This document shows, one piece after another, positions 54,879-63,040 of a stretch of DNA of 64,000 nt (position 1 is its first letter; every line of letters starts with the position of its first letter). A model generated the notes under the pieces. That model did no database searches, was not told the origin of the DNA, and worked only from the letters and a program-made list of their open reading frames with translations. The DNA is from Cognataquiflexum rubidum. GTDB lineage: Bacteria; Bacteroidota; Bacteroidia; Cytophagales; Cyclobacteriaceae. Where the stretch lies: the NCBI RefSeq assembly GCF_022538115.1, contig NZ_JAKZAL010000002.1, forward strand, positions 410,683 through 474,682, given 5' to 3'. Position numbers and translations under genes: made by a program.

Positions 54879-55856
54879 TCACTTTTGATCCAAAATATGG
54901 CTGATGACAGATTGTGCCGCGAAAATTCTGTTATGGGCCTGCTGCATGACGAGGCTTCTTGGTCCGTCCAGTATTTCATCTGATAATTCAAGGTTTCTCC
55001 TTACAGGAAGACAATGCATGACTTTGGCGTTTTTGGCATGTTTGAAGTGCTTCTCAGTCAGCATCCAAGAACTGTCGGTACTTAGGATTTTCCCGTAGTC
55101 ATTGAAGCCTGACCAATTTTTGACATACACAAAATCGGCACCTTCCAGAGCTTCCTTTTGATTCAAGACTATTTTGGCACCTGCCGTAAACTTTTCGTCC
55201 AAGTCATAGCCCAGTGGGTGGGTAATGGTCAGGTCATGCCCGCATCCTAAGGCCCATTCTGCAAATGAATTGGCGACAGCATGAGGAATGGCTTTGATAT
55301 GTGGTGCCCATGTAAGGACTACCTTTGGTTTTTTCTCCTGATTCCGCTGTTCATGAATGGTCACCATATCCGCCAGACTTTGCAGTGGATGTCTGATGGC
55401 GGACTCCAAGCTGATAACAGGAATGCCCGAATATTTGATAAATTGGTTAAAGACAAAGTCTTCCAAATCCTCCTGCTTGTTTGTCAGGGAAGGAAAAGCC
55501 CTAATCGCAAGAATATCAAAGTAGGATCCCAATACGCCTGCAGCATCCCTGATGTGCTCCACAGTACCTTTGTTCATAGTGGCACCTTCTCTCATTTCCA
55601 ATGCCCAACCTTCTTTGTCCATGTTCATCACGATGGCCTCCATTCCCAATTGCTGTGCCGCAATCTGCGTACTCGCTCTGGTTCTGAGGGATGGATTTAA
55701 GAAAATGCAACCGATTCTTTTTCTTTGACCTTTTGCCTGATCGATCCAAGGATTGCTTTTGTAATAAAGGGCCTTTTGGATCAACTTTTCTGCGGTGGCT
55801 TTGTCGTCAAATTTGGTGAAGTGCATCATTTCGTTAGGGTTAAGTCCCAAATTCAT
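54879..55856 (-). CDS. argF': N-acyl-ornithine carbamoyltransferase (SOTCase/AOTCase type)
   Basis: A 325-residue transcarbamylase acting on an N-acylated ornithine. SLRTRAST (about 56-63) holds the carbamoyl phosphate site; AIRHPLQSLAD, LTWAPHIKAIPHAVANSFAEW and MHCLPVRRN are marks of the acyl-ornithine subfamily as in Bacteroides fragilis, not of ordinary OTCases (HCLPA). At the position I recall as deciding succinyl (Pro) versus acetyl (Glu) use, just before the Glu-His pair, this protein has Val99, so the acyl group is open. A shorter start at the MM pair (residues 10-11) is possible. Confidence 0.88.
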   Translation of the reverse strand: MNLGLNPNEMMHFTKFDDKATAEKLIQKALYYKSNPWIDQAKGQRKRIGCIFLNPSLRTRASTQIAAQQLGMEAIVMNMDKEGWALEMREGATMNKGTVEHIRDAAGVLGSYFDILAIRAFPSLTNKQEDLEDFVFNQFIKYSGIPVISLESAIRHPLQSLADMVTIHEQRNQEKKPKVVLTWAPHIKAIPHAVANSFAEWALGCGHDLTITHPLGYDLDEKFTAGAKIVLNQKEALEGADFVYVKNWSGFNDYGKILSTDSSWMLTEKHFKHAKNAKVMHCLPVRRNLELSDEILDGPRSLVMQQAHNRIFAAQSVISHILDQK

Positions 55857-55882
55857 GGAGGATAAGGGACTTTATTATGAAA

Positions 55883-57013
55883 TTAATCCAATATTTTTTT
55901 CAGACTATCGATAAACGAAGATAGCTCATTGATTCCAATATTTAAAGGTGGAAGCAAACGAATGGTCTGTTTTCCTGCTGAACTGCCTGTGAATATTTTG
56001 TATTTGGTGACCAATTCAGAACGAACAGGTGCAGCGTCTCTATCTAGGTCAACACCGATCATCAAGCCTTTGCCTCTGACTTCGGTGACCCCCGGGATTT
56101 CATTCAGTTCAGCGATCAGGTATTCCCCCATTTTCTCGGCATGTGTCATCAGTTTTTCTGATTCAATCACTTCCAATACAGCCAATCCTGCGGCACAGGC
56201 AAGGTGATTTCCACCAAAAGTGGTCCCTAGAAGTCCATAGGAGGCTTTGAAATCAGGATGGATCAATACTCCCCCGATCGGATAGCCATTACCCATTCCT
56301 TTGGCCATGGTAATCAGGTCGGGGACTAATCCTTCTACCCACTGGTGGGCAAAGAATTTCCCTGTCCTTCCATAACCTGACTGCACCTCATCTAGAATTA
56401 ATTTAGCGCCGTATTCTTTCGCGAGTTTGGATAATGTCAACAAAAATTCCGGTGAAGGAACCTGAATTCCACCCACGCCTTGGATGCCTTCGATGATAAT
56501 ACCGGCAATGTTTCCTGCTTTAAGTTGGGTTTCAACAGCCTCACTATTTCCCCAAGGAAGGATATAAGCATCGCCTCTTTGGTTGGAAGGGGCTATGATT
56601 TTTGGATTGTCAGTCAATACCACAGCGCCGGAAGTCCTGCCGTGGAATGCACCTGAAAATGAAATAAAGCCGGATTTTCCTGTGGAGAAGGAGGCTAATT
56701 TCAAAGCATTTTCGTTGGCTTCTGCTCCTGAATTGCACAGGAAAAGATTGAAATCAGGGTAACCTGACATTTCCCCTAATTTTTTGGCAAGCTGCTGTTG
56801 AATAGGAATGTGAACAGAATTGGAATAAAAAGTAATCTTGTCCAATTGGTCTTTTATTCTTTGGTTGAAATGGGGATGGCTGTGTCCGATAGATATTACA
56901 GCGTGGCCGCCATAGAGATCGGTGTATTCATCTCCTTTTTCATCCCAAAGTTTGGATCCCAGGGCTTTGACGGGAGTGACATTGATTAAAGGATATACGT
57001 CAAATAGGTTCAT
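55883..57013 (-). CDS. argD: Acetylornithine aminotransferase
   Basis: A 376-residue class III PLP aminotransferase that converts N-acyl-glutamate semialdehyde to N-acyl-ornithine. Features: NSGAEANENALKLA (phosphate-binding), AFHGRTSGAV, LILDEVQSGYGRTGKFFAHQ with the cofactor Asp-Glu-Val-Gln, and the PLP lysine in ITMAKGMGNGYPIGG (about Lys239). It sits between argC and argF' with spacers of 10 and 26 bases. Confidence 0.94.
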   Translation of the reverse strand: MNLFDVYPLINVTPVKALGSKLWDEKGDEYTDLYGGHAVISIGHSHPHFNQRIKDQLDKITFYSNSVHIPIQQQLAKKLGEMSGYPDFNLFLCNSGAEANENALKLASFSTGKSGFISFSGAFHGRTSGAVVLTDNPKIIAPSNQRGDAYILPWGNSEAVETQLKAGNIAGIIIEGIQGVGGIQVPSPEFLLTLSKLAKEYGAKLILDEVQSGYGRTGKFFAHQWVEGLVPDLITMAKGMGNGYPIGGVLIHPDFKASYGLLGTTFGGNHLACAAGLAVLEVIESEKLMTHAEKMGEYLIAELNEIPGVTEVRGKGLMIGVDLDRDAAPVRSELVTKYKIFTGSSAGKQTIRLLPPLNIGINELSSFIDSLKKILD

Positions 57014-57023
57014 GGCTGATAGG

Positions 57024-57992
57024 TTAGAAAGCGATACTTTTTAAATTCAGTCCGGTAGTCTCTTCAAGTCCAAATGCAATGTTGAAATTTTGGACTGCCT
57101 GACCGGATGCACCTTTCAGAAGGTTGTCAATCGCCGAATAGATGACCAATTGGCCATTTTCTTTTTGTAAATGAAGGATGCATTTGTTAGTATTGACCGC
57201 CTGCTTCATGTCGATGTCCTGATCCGAAACATGCGTGAATGGAGCATCCTGATAGAAATCTTTGTACACCTTTATAGCATCATCCAAATCTCCTTCGAAA
57301 GGAAAGTAAGCGGTAATCCAGATTCCACGGGAGAAATTGCCTCTATAAGGCACGAACAACAAGTCCTGCTTGAATACAGGATTCAATTGTCCGAAAGTCT
57401 GTTTGATTTCTTTGAGGTGCTGATGGGTGAACAATTTGTAAACAGACATATTCCCTGTTCTATAGCTGAAATGGCTTGTTTCAGCTAATTTTTTACCTGC
57501 ACCTGTGCTACCTGTTATTCCTGAGATCTGTATGGTGTCTTTTACCCAACCTTTTGCGATAGCAGGAGCCAATGCCAACTGGATGCCTGTCGCAAAGCAG
57601 CCTGGGTTGGCGATTTTCTTGGCGTTCTTGATTTTTGTTTTATTTACTTCCGGTAGGCCATAAACAAAACCATTGCTTTCGTCCCTGAAATCCGTGCTCA
57701 GGTCAATGATCACGGTGTTTGGTGAAAATGGATGGTTTTCCAAAAATCCTTTGGTTTCCCCGTGGGGAAGTCCCAAAAAAACAGCTTCTATACCTTCTGT
57801 TTCAACTTTATCGGTGAAAACCAGTTCGGTGTCACCGATCAGGTCAGGATGGACTTCGGTTACTTTTTTGCCTTTTTGGCTATTGCTGTGGACATACACC
57901 AACTCGCAGGCAGGATGGTAGACCAAAAGACGAAGCAATTCCCCTCCGGTGTATCCTGCTGCGCCGATGATTGCTGTTTTAATCTTCTTCAT
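57024..57992 (-). CDS. argC: N-acetyl-gamma-glutamyl-phosphate reductase
   Basis: A 322-residue NADPH-dependent reductase making N-acyl-glutamate semialdehyde. It starts MKKIKTAIIGAAGYTGGEL (Rossmann glycine motif), has the catalytic Cys in KIANPGCFATGIQLAL, and SGITGSTGAGKK and THQHLKEI as usual. Its first codons overlap the end of argG by 14 bases, so the ATG at 57992 is preferred to one 63 bases earlier, within argG. Confidence 0.94.
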   Translation of the reverse strand: MKKIKTAIIGAAGYTGGELLRLLVYHPACELVYVHSNSQKGKKVTEVHPDLIGDTELVFTDKVETEGIEAVFLGLPHGETKGFLENHPFSPNTVIIDLSTDFRDESNGFVYGLPEVNKTKIKNAKKIANPGCFATGIQLALAPAIAKGWVKDTIQISGITGSTGAGKKLAETSHFSYRTGNMSVYKLFTHQHLKEIKQTFGQLNPVFKQDLLFVPYRGNFSRGIWITAYFPFEGDLDDAIKVYKDFYQDAPFTHVSDQDIDMKQAVNTNKCILHLQKENGQLVIYSAIDNLLKGASGQAVQNFNIAFGLEETTGLNLKSIAF

Positions 57993-59175
57993 GGTGGTTG
58001 ACTTGATGGAAGATGGCGGTTTGGTTTCCAAGGATTCTGGTAAATCCTTTGACATCTTCTCCGGTGTAGCCTTTGTTCATTTCTCCATAGCTGCCAAACT
58101 TGGAAGCCATCAGGTCATGGGATGATTCAATTCCCACCAATTGGAAGCGATAGGGGTGAAGGATCACTTTTACGCTTCCGGAGACAAATTCCTGGGTACT
58201 TTCCAAGAATGCTTCCATGTTTCTCATCACAGGATCGAGGTAATGGCCTTCATGGAGATGGTTGCCGTAGAATTCAGAAAGCTGGTTTTTCCAGAATGTC
58301 TGCCATTTGGTCAAGGTATGTTTTTCAAGAAGCTGATGGCTTTTGATGATGATGATTGGGGCTGCAGCCTCAAAACCCACCCTTCCTTTGATGCCAATGA
58401 TCGTATCACCTACGTGGATATCTCTTCCTATGCCATATGGTGCGGCCAATTCCTGTACTTTCAGGATGGCATCCACAGGATTTGAATAAGCCTGCCCATT
58501 TACTGATTTGATTTCCCCTTTTTCAAAACCGATGACGACTTCTTCTGAACCGGATTTACTGACCTGGGTAGGCCAAGCTTCTTCCGGTAATGTTTGGTTG
58601 GAGGTCAAGGTTTCTTTGCCCCCGACGGATGTTCCCCAAATTCCCTTGTTGATGGAATATTTGGCTTTTTCAAAATTCATCGAAACGCCATGTTTTTTGA
58701 GGTAGGTGATTTCCTCCTCCCTGCTGAGTTTGAGGTCACGTATAGGGGTAATGATTTCAATATCAGGAACGATGGTCTGGAAGATCATGTCAAAACGTAC
58801 CTGGTCATTTCCTGCGCCGGTACTTCCATGGGCAACGGATTTTGCTCCGATTTTTTTGGCATATTCCGCAAGTGTTTTAGCTTGAAGAATTCGCTCTGCA
58901 CTTACCGATAGGGGATAGGTTGCATTTTTCAACACATTCCCAAATACCAAATATTTCAGTACTTCCTCATAGTAGGTTTTGGTCACATCCAATACCGTGA
59001 AGGACGCTACACCGAGTCCGTTTGCACGGGCCTCAATTTCCTGAAGTTCTGAACCTGAAAATCCACCCGTATTGATCAATACGGCATGCACTTCATAACC
59101 CAAATCCTTGGTAAGGTGAAGGGCACAAAAAGTAGTGTCCAATCCTCCGCTGTACGCTAATACTGTTTTTTTCAT
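57979..59175 (-). CDS. argG: Argininosuccinate synthase
   Basis: A 398-residue ATP-dependent ligase joining citrulline and aspartate. It begins MKKTVLAYSGGLDTTF with the P-loop-like AYSGGLDT, has the AHGSTGAGNDQVRFD segment (ATP and citrulline contacts) and IGIKGRVGFEAAAP near residue 265. The start at 59175 fits the family; an earlier Met at 59205 is unlikely. It lies 45 bases after the GNAT gene and overlaps argC. Confidence 0.95.
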   Translation of the reverse strand: MKKTVLAYSGGLDTTFCALHLTKDLGYEVHAVLINTGGFSGSELQEIEARANGLGVASFTVLDVTKTYYEEVLKYLVFGNVLKNATYPLSVSAERILQAKTLAEYAKKIGAKSVAHGSTGAGNDQVRFDMIFQTIVPDIEIITPIRDLKLSREEEITYLKKHGVSMNFEKAKYSINKGIWGTSVGGKETLTSNQTLPEEAWPTQVSKSGSEEVVIGFEKGEIKSVNGQAYSNPVDAILKVQELAAPYGIGRDIHVGDTIIGIKGRVGFEAAAPIIIIKSHQLLEKHTLTKWQTFWKNQLSEFYGNHLHEGHYLDPVMRNMEAFLESTQEFVSGSVKVILHPYRFQLVGIESSHDLMASKFGSYGEMNKGYTGEDVKGFTRILGNQTAIFHQVNHHEED

Positions 59176-59220
59176 TGCTGATGTCTTTTGTTCAAGCCAA
59201 TGCAATCAGGCTTAATAGGT

Positions 59221-59901
59221 TTAAAATAGATTGAAGGTTTTGTCCTTGGTTTTTTTGAGGTTGAGCATGACGTATTTTTTGAGTCTTGTCCATCTCTCAA
59301 ACAACTTCAGGTTTTTCTTAAAATCAGTTCGTAATGCCACCTCTTCCACCTTTGATTTTTTGGATGGGTCATAAAGCATGGCTGTGCACAGGCAGTTTTG
59401 TCTGTTTTTGCTTTTGAGTATTTCTACATTGACGCAGCTGTTGCAGCCCTTCCAAAATTCTTCGTCATCCGTGAGGTCGGAATAGGAAACAGGAATGTAT
59501 CCAAGGCTGGAGTTGATTTTCATGACCGCGGCACCTGTAGTCAATCCGAAGATTTTTGAATCCGGGAATTTGGTACGGCTGAGTTTGAATATTTCATTTT
59601 TGATTTGGGTAGCCAAACCATATTTCCTGAACTCCGGAGAAACAATCAGACCGGAGTTGGCGACAAATTTGCCATGTCCCCATGCCTCGATATAGCAAAA
59701 TCCCGCCCAAATGCCTTCTTTGGTCAAAGCGATGACAGCTTTGCCTTCCTGCATTTTGGTTTTGATGTATTCAGGTGAACGTTTTGCAATACCTGTACCA
59801 CGTGCTTTGGCTGATTCTTCCATTTCTGTGGTGATGGTCTCAGCGTAAAGGATGTCCTTTTCAGTGGCGGGTCTGATAATAAATGAAGGAATGTTTTCCA
59901 T
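59221..59901 (-). CDS. GNAT acyltransferase, probable N-acyl-glutamate synthase of the arginine operon
   Basis: A 226-residue protein with a GNAT domain in the first 150 residues (SFIIRPATEKDILYAE, then LIVSPEFRKYGLATQIKNEIF as the acetyl-CoA loop) and a C-terminal tail with a Cys-rich patch (GCNSCVN, NCLC). It is the first gene of the arginine operon, where Bacteroidota lacking argA or argJ have such a GNAT; making N-acetyl- or N-succinyl-glutamate is the obvious role. This is inference from position. ATG 59901 is used. Confidence 0.75.
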   Translation of the reverse strand: MENIPSFIIRPATEKDILYAETITTEMEESAKARGTGIAKRSPEYIKTKMQEGKAVIALTKEGIWAGFCYIEAWGHGKFVANSGLIVSPEFRKYGLATQIKNEIFKLSRTKFPDSKIFGLTTGAAVMKINSSLGYIPVSYSDLTDDEEFWKGCNSCVNVEILKSKNRQNCLCTAMLYDPSKKSKVEEVALRTDFKKNLKLFERWTRLKKYVMLNLKKTKDKTFNLF

Positions 59902-60361
59902 TTTGTCCAATTGGGAATAAATGAATTTTGGCGTTTAAGCCGGATTAGAAATAGGAAGGAATTAAACGTGCTGTTGTAGGTCGTCCACGTAGGACACCAA
60001 AAGTTAGGCCAGGGAGGTCACCCTGAAGCTGTTCCTAAACCTCCTCAAAGGAGTGAAAAATGGCATAGCAACACCGGACAAAAACAGAGTCTTTGTTTCG
60101 GTTAAGTTAAATGCTATGAGATTTAGGTTTGACATGCTTTTGAAAACGTGTGCAAATGTTAAAAGGTTTGAAACAAGATGCAAGTAATAATTTCAGTTAT
60201 TTCATTTTACCTCCATAAACTTACACCGATGGTTAAAAACCAAGGGAATATTTGGTGTATTGGTAAAAAAAGGGGTGTCTTGTTACCGTAAACCAATTTC
60301 TTGTTGGTCTACGGTAACGTGATTATATATTGAGCTGATTGGGTATGACTGTTTAAAACCT
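59902..60361. other. 460-base gap upstream of the arginine operon with several hairpins
   Basis: No protein-like frame. Inverted repeats include GTCC/GGAC arms within 59985-60001, an imperfect ACCGGACAAA/TTTGTTTCGGT pair at about 60072-60103, and the strong pair at 60282-60318. The gap must hold the arginine operon promoter on the minus strand. I see no known riboswitch or tRNA; a structured leader or an independent small RNA is possible. Confidence 0.4.
60282..60318 (-). repeat. Inverted repeat, 15-base arms
   Basis: GTTACCGTAAACCAA (60282-60296) and its inverted copy (60304-60318) around a seven-base loop; the one mismatch becomes a G-T pair in minus-strand RNA, which suggests, weakly, that the minus-strand transcript is the folded one. 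A T run follows a little further along the minus strand. Confidence 0.55.
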
Positions 60362-61627
60362 TTAGGATTTGGCCATTTCCTTCAAAGCATTGACAAAGAC
60401 ATCTAATTCTTCTGTCGAAGTGTAGACGTTTGGAGTGATTCTGCATCCCACAACGCCGGCGTAATTGATGCCTACGGTGTAGATTTTGTATTTGTCCATC
60501 AGGGTTTTTGCCATTTCATTTGGATCCATACCTTCAATACCTACATTGGCTATTCCACAGGAACGTGTTGGATCTGCTGGTGTGTTGACTTTGATTTTTG
60601 GGACATTTCTGACCTTGTCACTCCAATAAAGCTGTAGGAAGCGCAATCTTTCCTCTTTTCTTTCAGCACCGATTTTTTCGAAATAGTCCAATGCGTTATT
60701 GACGGCGAGGTCGGTGGCGACAGGATGTGTTCCGATGTGGTTGAGGTTTTTGATATTGGCATGGTCGAGTTCGTAAGGTGCCAAAAGGGGCCAAATGTTT
60801 TTGATTCTATCTTTTTTGACATAAAGCAATCCTGCACCCAAAGGAACACTCAGCCATTTGTGGAGGCTGCAGGCGTAATAATCACAGTGGAGGTCGGGGA
60901 TTTTGAAATCAAAATGGGCAATACAGTGTGCACCGTCCAACATGACTTCCACTCCGTGACGGTGTGCCATGTCGCAGATTTTCCTGACAGGGAGGATCTG
61001 TCCCGTGATGTTGATCATGTGGCTGACCATCATCAGTTTGGTGTTTGGGGTGATGGCGTCTTCGTAGATTTTGACTATCTCCTCGTCGGATTTTGGATGG
61101 TTTGGGATGGAGACGATTTTATTGGTGATGCCATGCCTTCTGGAAGCGAGGATAAACATGTTTTGGATGCTTCCATAATCCTGTTCGGCAAATATAGCTT
61201 CATCGCCTTTTTGCCAAGGATATCCTGAGATGATGATGTCAAGGGATTCTGTGGCATTGCGTGTGATGGCCACCTCATCCGGACTTCCTCCAAAAGCCGC
61301 TGCCAACCTTGCTGCTGCTTTGTCTTTATTCTCCCATTGTACTGTACGGAAATACCAAGAACCTTGGTAATTGATCTCCCTGATGTGGTTGATGTAATTT
61401 TCGAGGGTTTCGGTGGGAATAAAGCAGTAATAACCGTTTTCGAGGTTGATATATTCCGGCTTGAGCTTGTATCCGTCCCTGATCTTTTTCCAAAAATCTT
61501 CATCCTTGGCCAAGTCTACAGGAGCGATATGGGCATAGGCGTCAATGGTCTTGGAGAAGGCTTGAAACGAGGCAGAGGAGGCTATGCCGGTCAAAGCCAT
61601 GTTTTTTAGGAAATTCCGCTTGTTCAT
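60362..61627 (-). CDS. Class V PLP aminotransferase (isopenicillin-N-epimerase-like) with Tat-like signal
   Basis: A 421-residue PLP enzyme of the class V fold. It starts MNKRNFLKNMALTGIASSAS, a Tat-like signal (KR in place of RR), so export is possible. The body has ITRNATESLDII, VMLDGAHCIAHFDF (Asp contacting PLP) and CSLHKWLSVPLGAG with the PLP lysine. Substrate is unknown; epimerase and desulfurase relatives share these parts. A longer frame to 61732 was rejected because it lacks the signal at its start and crosses the divergent Fic promoter. Confidence 0.82.
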   Translation of the reverse strand: MNKRNFLKNMALTGIASSASFQAFSKTIDAYAHIAPVDLAKDEDFWKKIRDGYKLKPEYINLENGYYCFIPTETLENYINHIREINYQGSWYFRTVQWENKDKAAARLAAAFGGSPDEVAITRNATESLDIIISGYPWQKGDEAIFAEQDYGSIQNMFILASRRHGITNKIVSIPNHPKSDEEIVKIYEDAITPNTKLMMVSHMINITGQILPVRKICDMAHRHGVEVMLDGAHCIAHFDFKIPDLHCDYYACSLHKWLSVPLGAGLLYVKKDRIKNIWPLLAPYELDHANIKNLNHIGTHPVATDLAVNNALDYFEKIGAERKEERLRFLQLYWSDKVRNVPKIKVNTPADPTRSCGIANVGIEGMDPNEMAKTLMDKYKIYTVGINYAGVVGCRITPNVYTSTEELDVFVNALKEMAKS

Positions 61628-61683
61628 GGTGGTTAAATTTAGAACAAAATGAGAAAAAATTTTTAAACCAACAATATGTTTAA

Positions 61684-61712
61684 TATATTTGTCAACAAAA
61701 TAAAAGTCAACA
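61684..61712 (+). promoter_or_regulatory. Fic promoter -7 box with direct-repeat operator candidate
   Basis: TATATTTG (61684-61691) matches the -7 box. The words GTCAACA at 61691-61697 and 61706-61712 form a direct repeat 15 bases apart, spanning the likely start site, in a position suited to repression by the Fic protein's own DNA-binding head. Confidence 0.45.
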
Positions 61713-61714
61713 AG

Positions 61715-62785
61715 ATGAGTACATTGGCACAAGTCCTTTTGGAAAAAAGAAATGAAAAGGGAATTGTAGTGAGGAATCTGGCTTTTCAGACAGGGATTGA
61801 TCCGGCACTGATTTCTAAATATGAAAAAGGGAATAGGTTGCCGACTGAAGATAATTTAAAGGTGCTTGCTGAGGTGCTTCAGATCCCATTTGAGGAGGCG
61901 AGAAAGATGTGGCTGGCGGAGAAGGTTTATAATTTGTTGGCCTATGAAGAAAATGCAGGGGAGATTTTGGCTTTGGCTGAGTCTAGGGTTGCTTATCTTT
62001 CAGGGCAGCAGTCTTTGACCATGCAGGAATTGAGTGCGTCTATCCAAGACAAGCTTAAGCAGATCGATGATTTGAAATCAAAATGGCAATCCTTGAGGCC
62101 TTTGAATCATACCCAATTGCAAAAGATGCAGGAATTTTTCAATGTGGCCTATACCTTCGAAAGCAATAGGATCGAAGGAAACACACTCACCTTGCAGGAG
62201 ACACACCTTGTGGTCAATGAAGGGATTACCATCGGAGGGAAATCCATGAGAGAGCATCTCGAGGCGATCAATCATGCAGAGGCGATTTCCTATATCGAGC
62301 AATTGGTGCAGGACCAAATGGAATTCAGTCCAAGGGTTTTAATGGAATTGCATTATCTGATTTTGAAGGGGATTGACAGGAATAATGCCGGGAAATACCG
62401 GTCGGTGCCGGTGAGGATTTCCGGGAGTGCCCATGTGCCGCCTCAGCCTTTTTTGTTGGAAAAGATGATGGAAGAATATTTCATTCATTATGACAAGCAT
62501 AAGAAGCGGTTGCATCCGGTGATTTTGGCTGCAGAAATGCACGAAAGGCTGGTCAGTATCCATCCGTTTATTGATGGTAACGGAAGGAGTAGCAGGCTGG
62601 TGATGAACCTTGTTTTGCTCCGGCGGGGATATACCATCGCCAATCTCAAGGGAGATCTTACTTCAAGGCTGGCATATTATAAGGCTTTGGAGGCTGTTCA
62701 GGTAGATAACAATCCCGAAGTTTTTTATCATATGGTAGCGGATGCTGTCAAGGATTCTCTCGAAAGGCATTTGGAGCTGGTTTAA
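61715..62785 (+). CDS. Fic family AMPylase-like protein with N-terminal HTH domain
   Basis: A 356-residue protein in two parts. An XRE-type helix-turn-helix (about 4-62; FQTGIDPALISKYEKGNRLP) precedes a Fic domain with the complete active motif HPFIDGNGRSSR (283-294). A class II inhibitory motif, SNRIEG (Ser150-Glu154-Gly155), lies before it, so activity is probably restrained. Fic enzymes usually transfer AMP to a protein target. The ATG at 61715 follows the candidate promoter; an ATG at 61676 lies upstream of the -7 box. No separate antitoxin gene is adjacent. Confidence 0.88.
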   Translation: MSTLAQVLLEKRNEKGIVVRNLAFQTGIDPALISKYEKGNRLPTEDNLKVLAEVLQIPFEEARKMWLAEKVYNLLAYEENAGEILALAESRVAYLSGQQSLTMQELSASIQDKLKQIDDLKSKWQSLRPLNHTQLQKMQEFFNVAYTFESNRIEGNTLTLQETHLVVNEGITIGGKSMREHLEAINHAEAISYIEQLVQDQMEFSPRVLMELHYLILKGIDRNNAGKYRSVPVRISGSAHVPPQPFLLEKMMEEYFIHYDKHKKRLHPVILAAEMHERLVSIHPFIDGNGRSSRLVMNLVLLRRGYTIANLKGDLTSRLAYYKALEAVQVDNNPEVFYHMVADAVKDSLERHLELV

Positions 62786-62827
62786 TGAATGAAGAATTGG
62801 AAATTAAGAATGAAAAATGAAGGATGT

Positions 62828-62995
62828 TTAAATAAACAGTAGCAAAAGCAAAAGGATGGCCAACAGGATCGCGATCCATTGGTAAAGGGCACTCTTTTTA
62901 GGGAAATGATAGTCGCAGATGGGGCAGAACTCCGCTTTGGAATCTATGTCCATGGCACAGGAAGGACATTCTTTTGTCTTTGGTTTTGGAACCAT
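62828..62995 (-). CDS. Tiny zinc-ribbon membrane protein
   Basis: A 55-residue protein found by translating the minus strand of the gap. It starts MVPKPKTKECPSCAMDIDSK and goes on through FCPICDY: two CPxC pairs 14 residues apart (CPSC at 10-13, CPIC at 24-27) form a zinc ribbon. The C-terminus, IAILLAILLLLLLFI, is one transmembrane helix. No function is known; similar short zinc-ribbon tail-anchored proteins occur in Bacteroidota. It is antisense-free, lying between the Fic and DsbA-like genes. Confidence 0.7.
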   Translation of the reverse strand: MVPKPKTKECPSCAMDIDSKAEFCPICDYHFPKKSALYQWIAILLAILLLLLLFI

Positions 62996-63040
62996 ATCAT
63001 TTTAAAATGGATTTATGAAAGAAGTAAAATTATCTGAATT

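Noticed and set aside
59902..60361. tRNA or known riboswitch in the gap before the arginine operon
   Set aside because: Hairpins are present, but no cloverleaf, T-loop consensus or recognised aptamer core was found.
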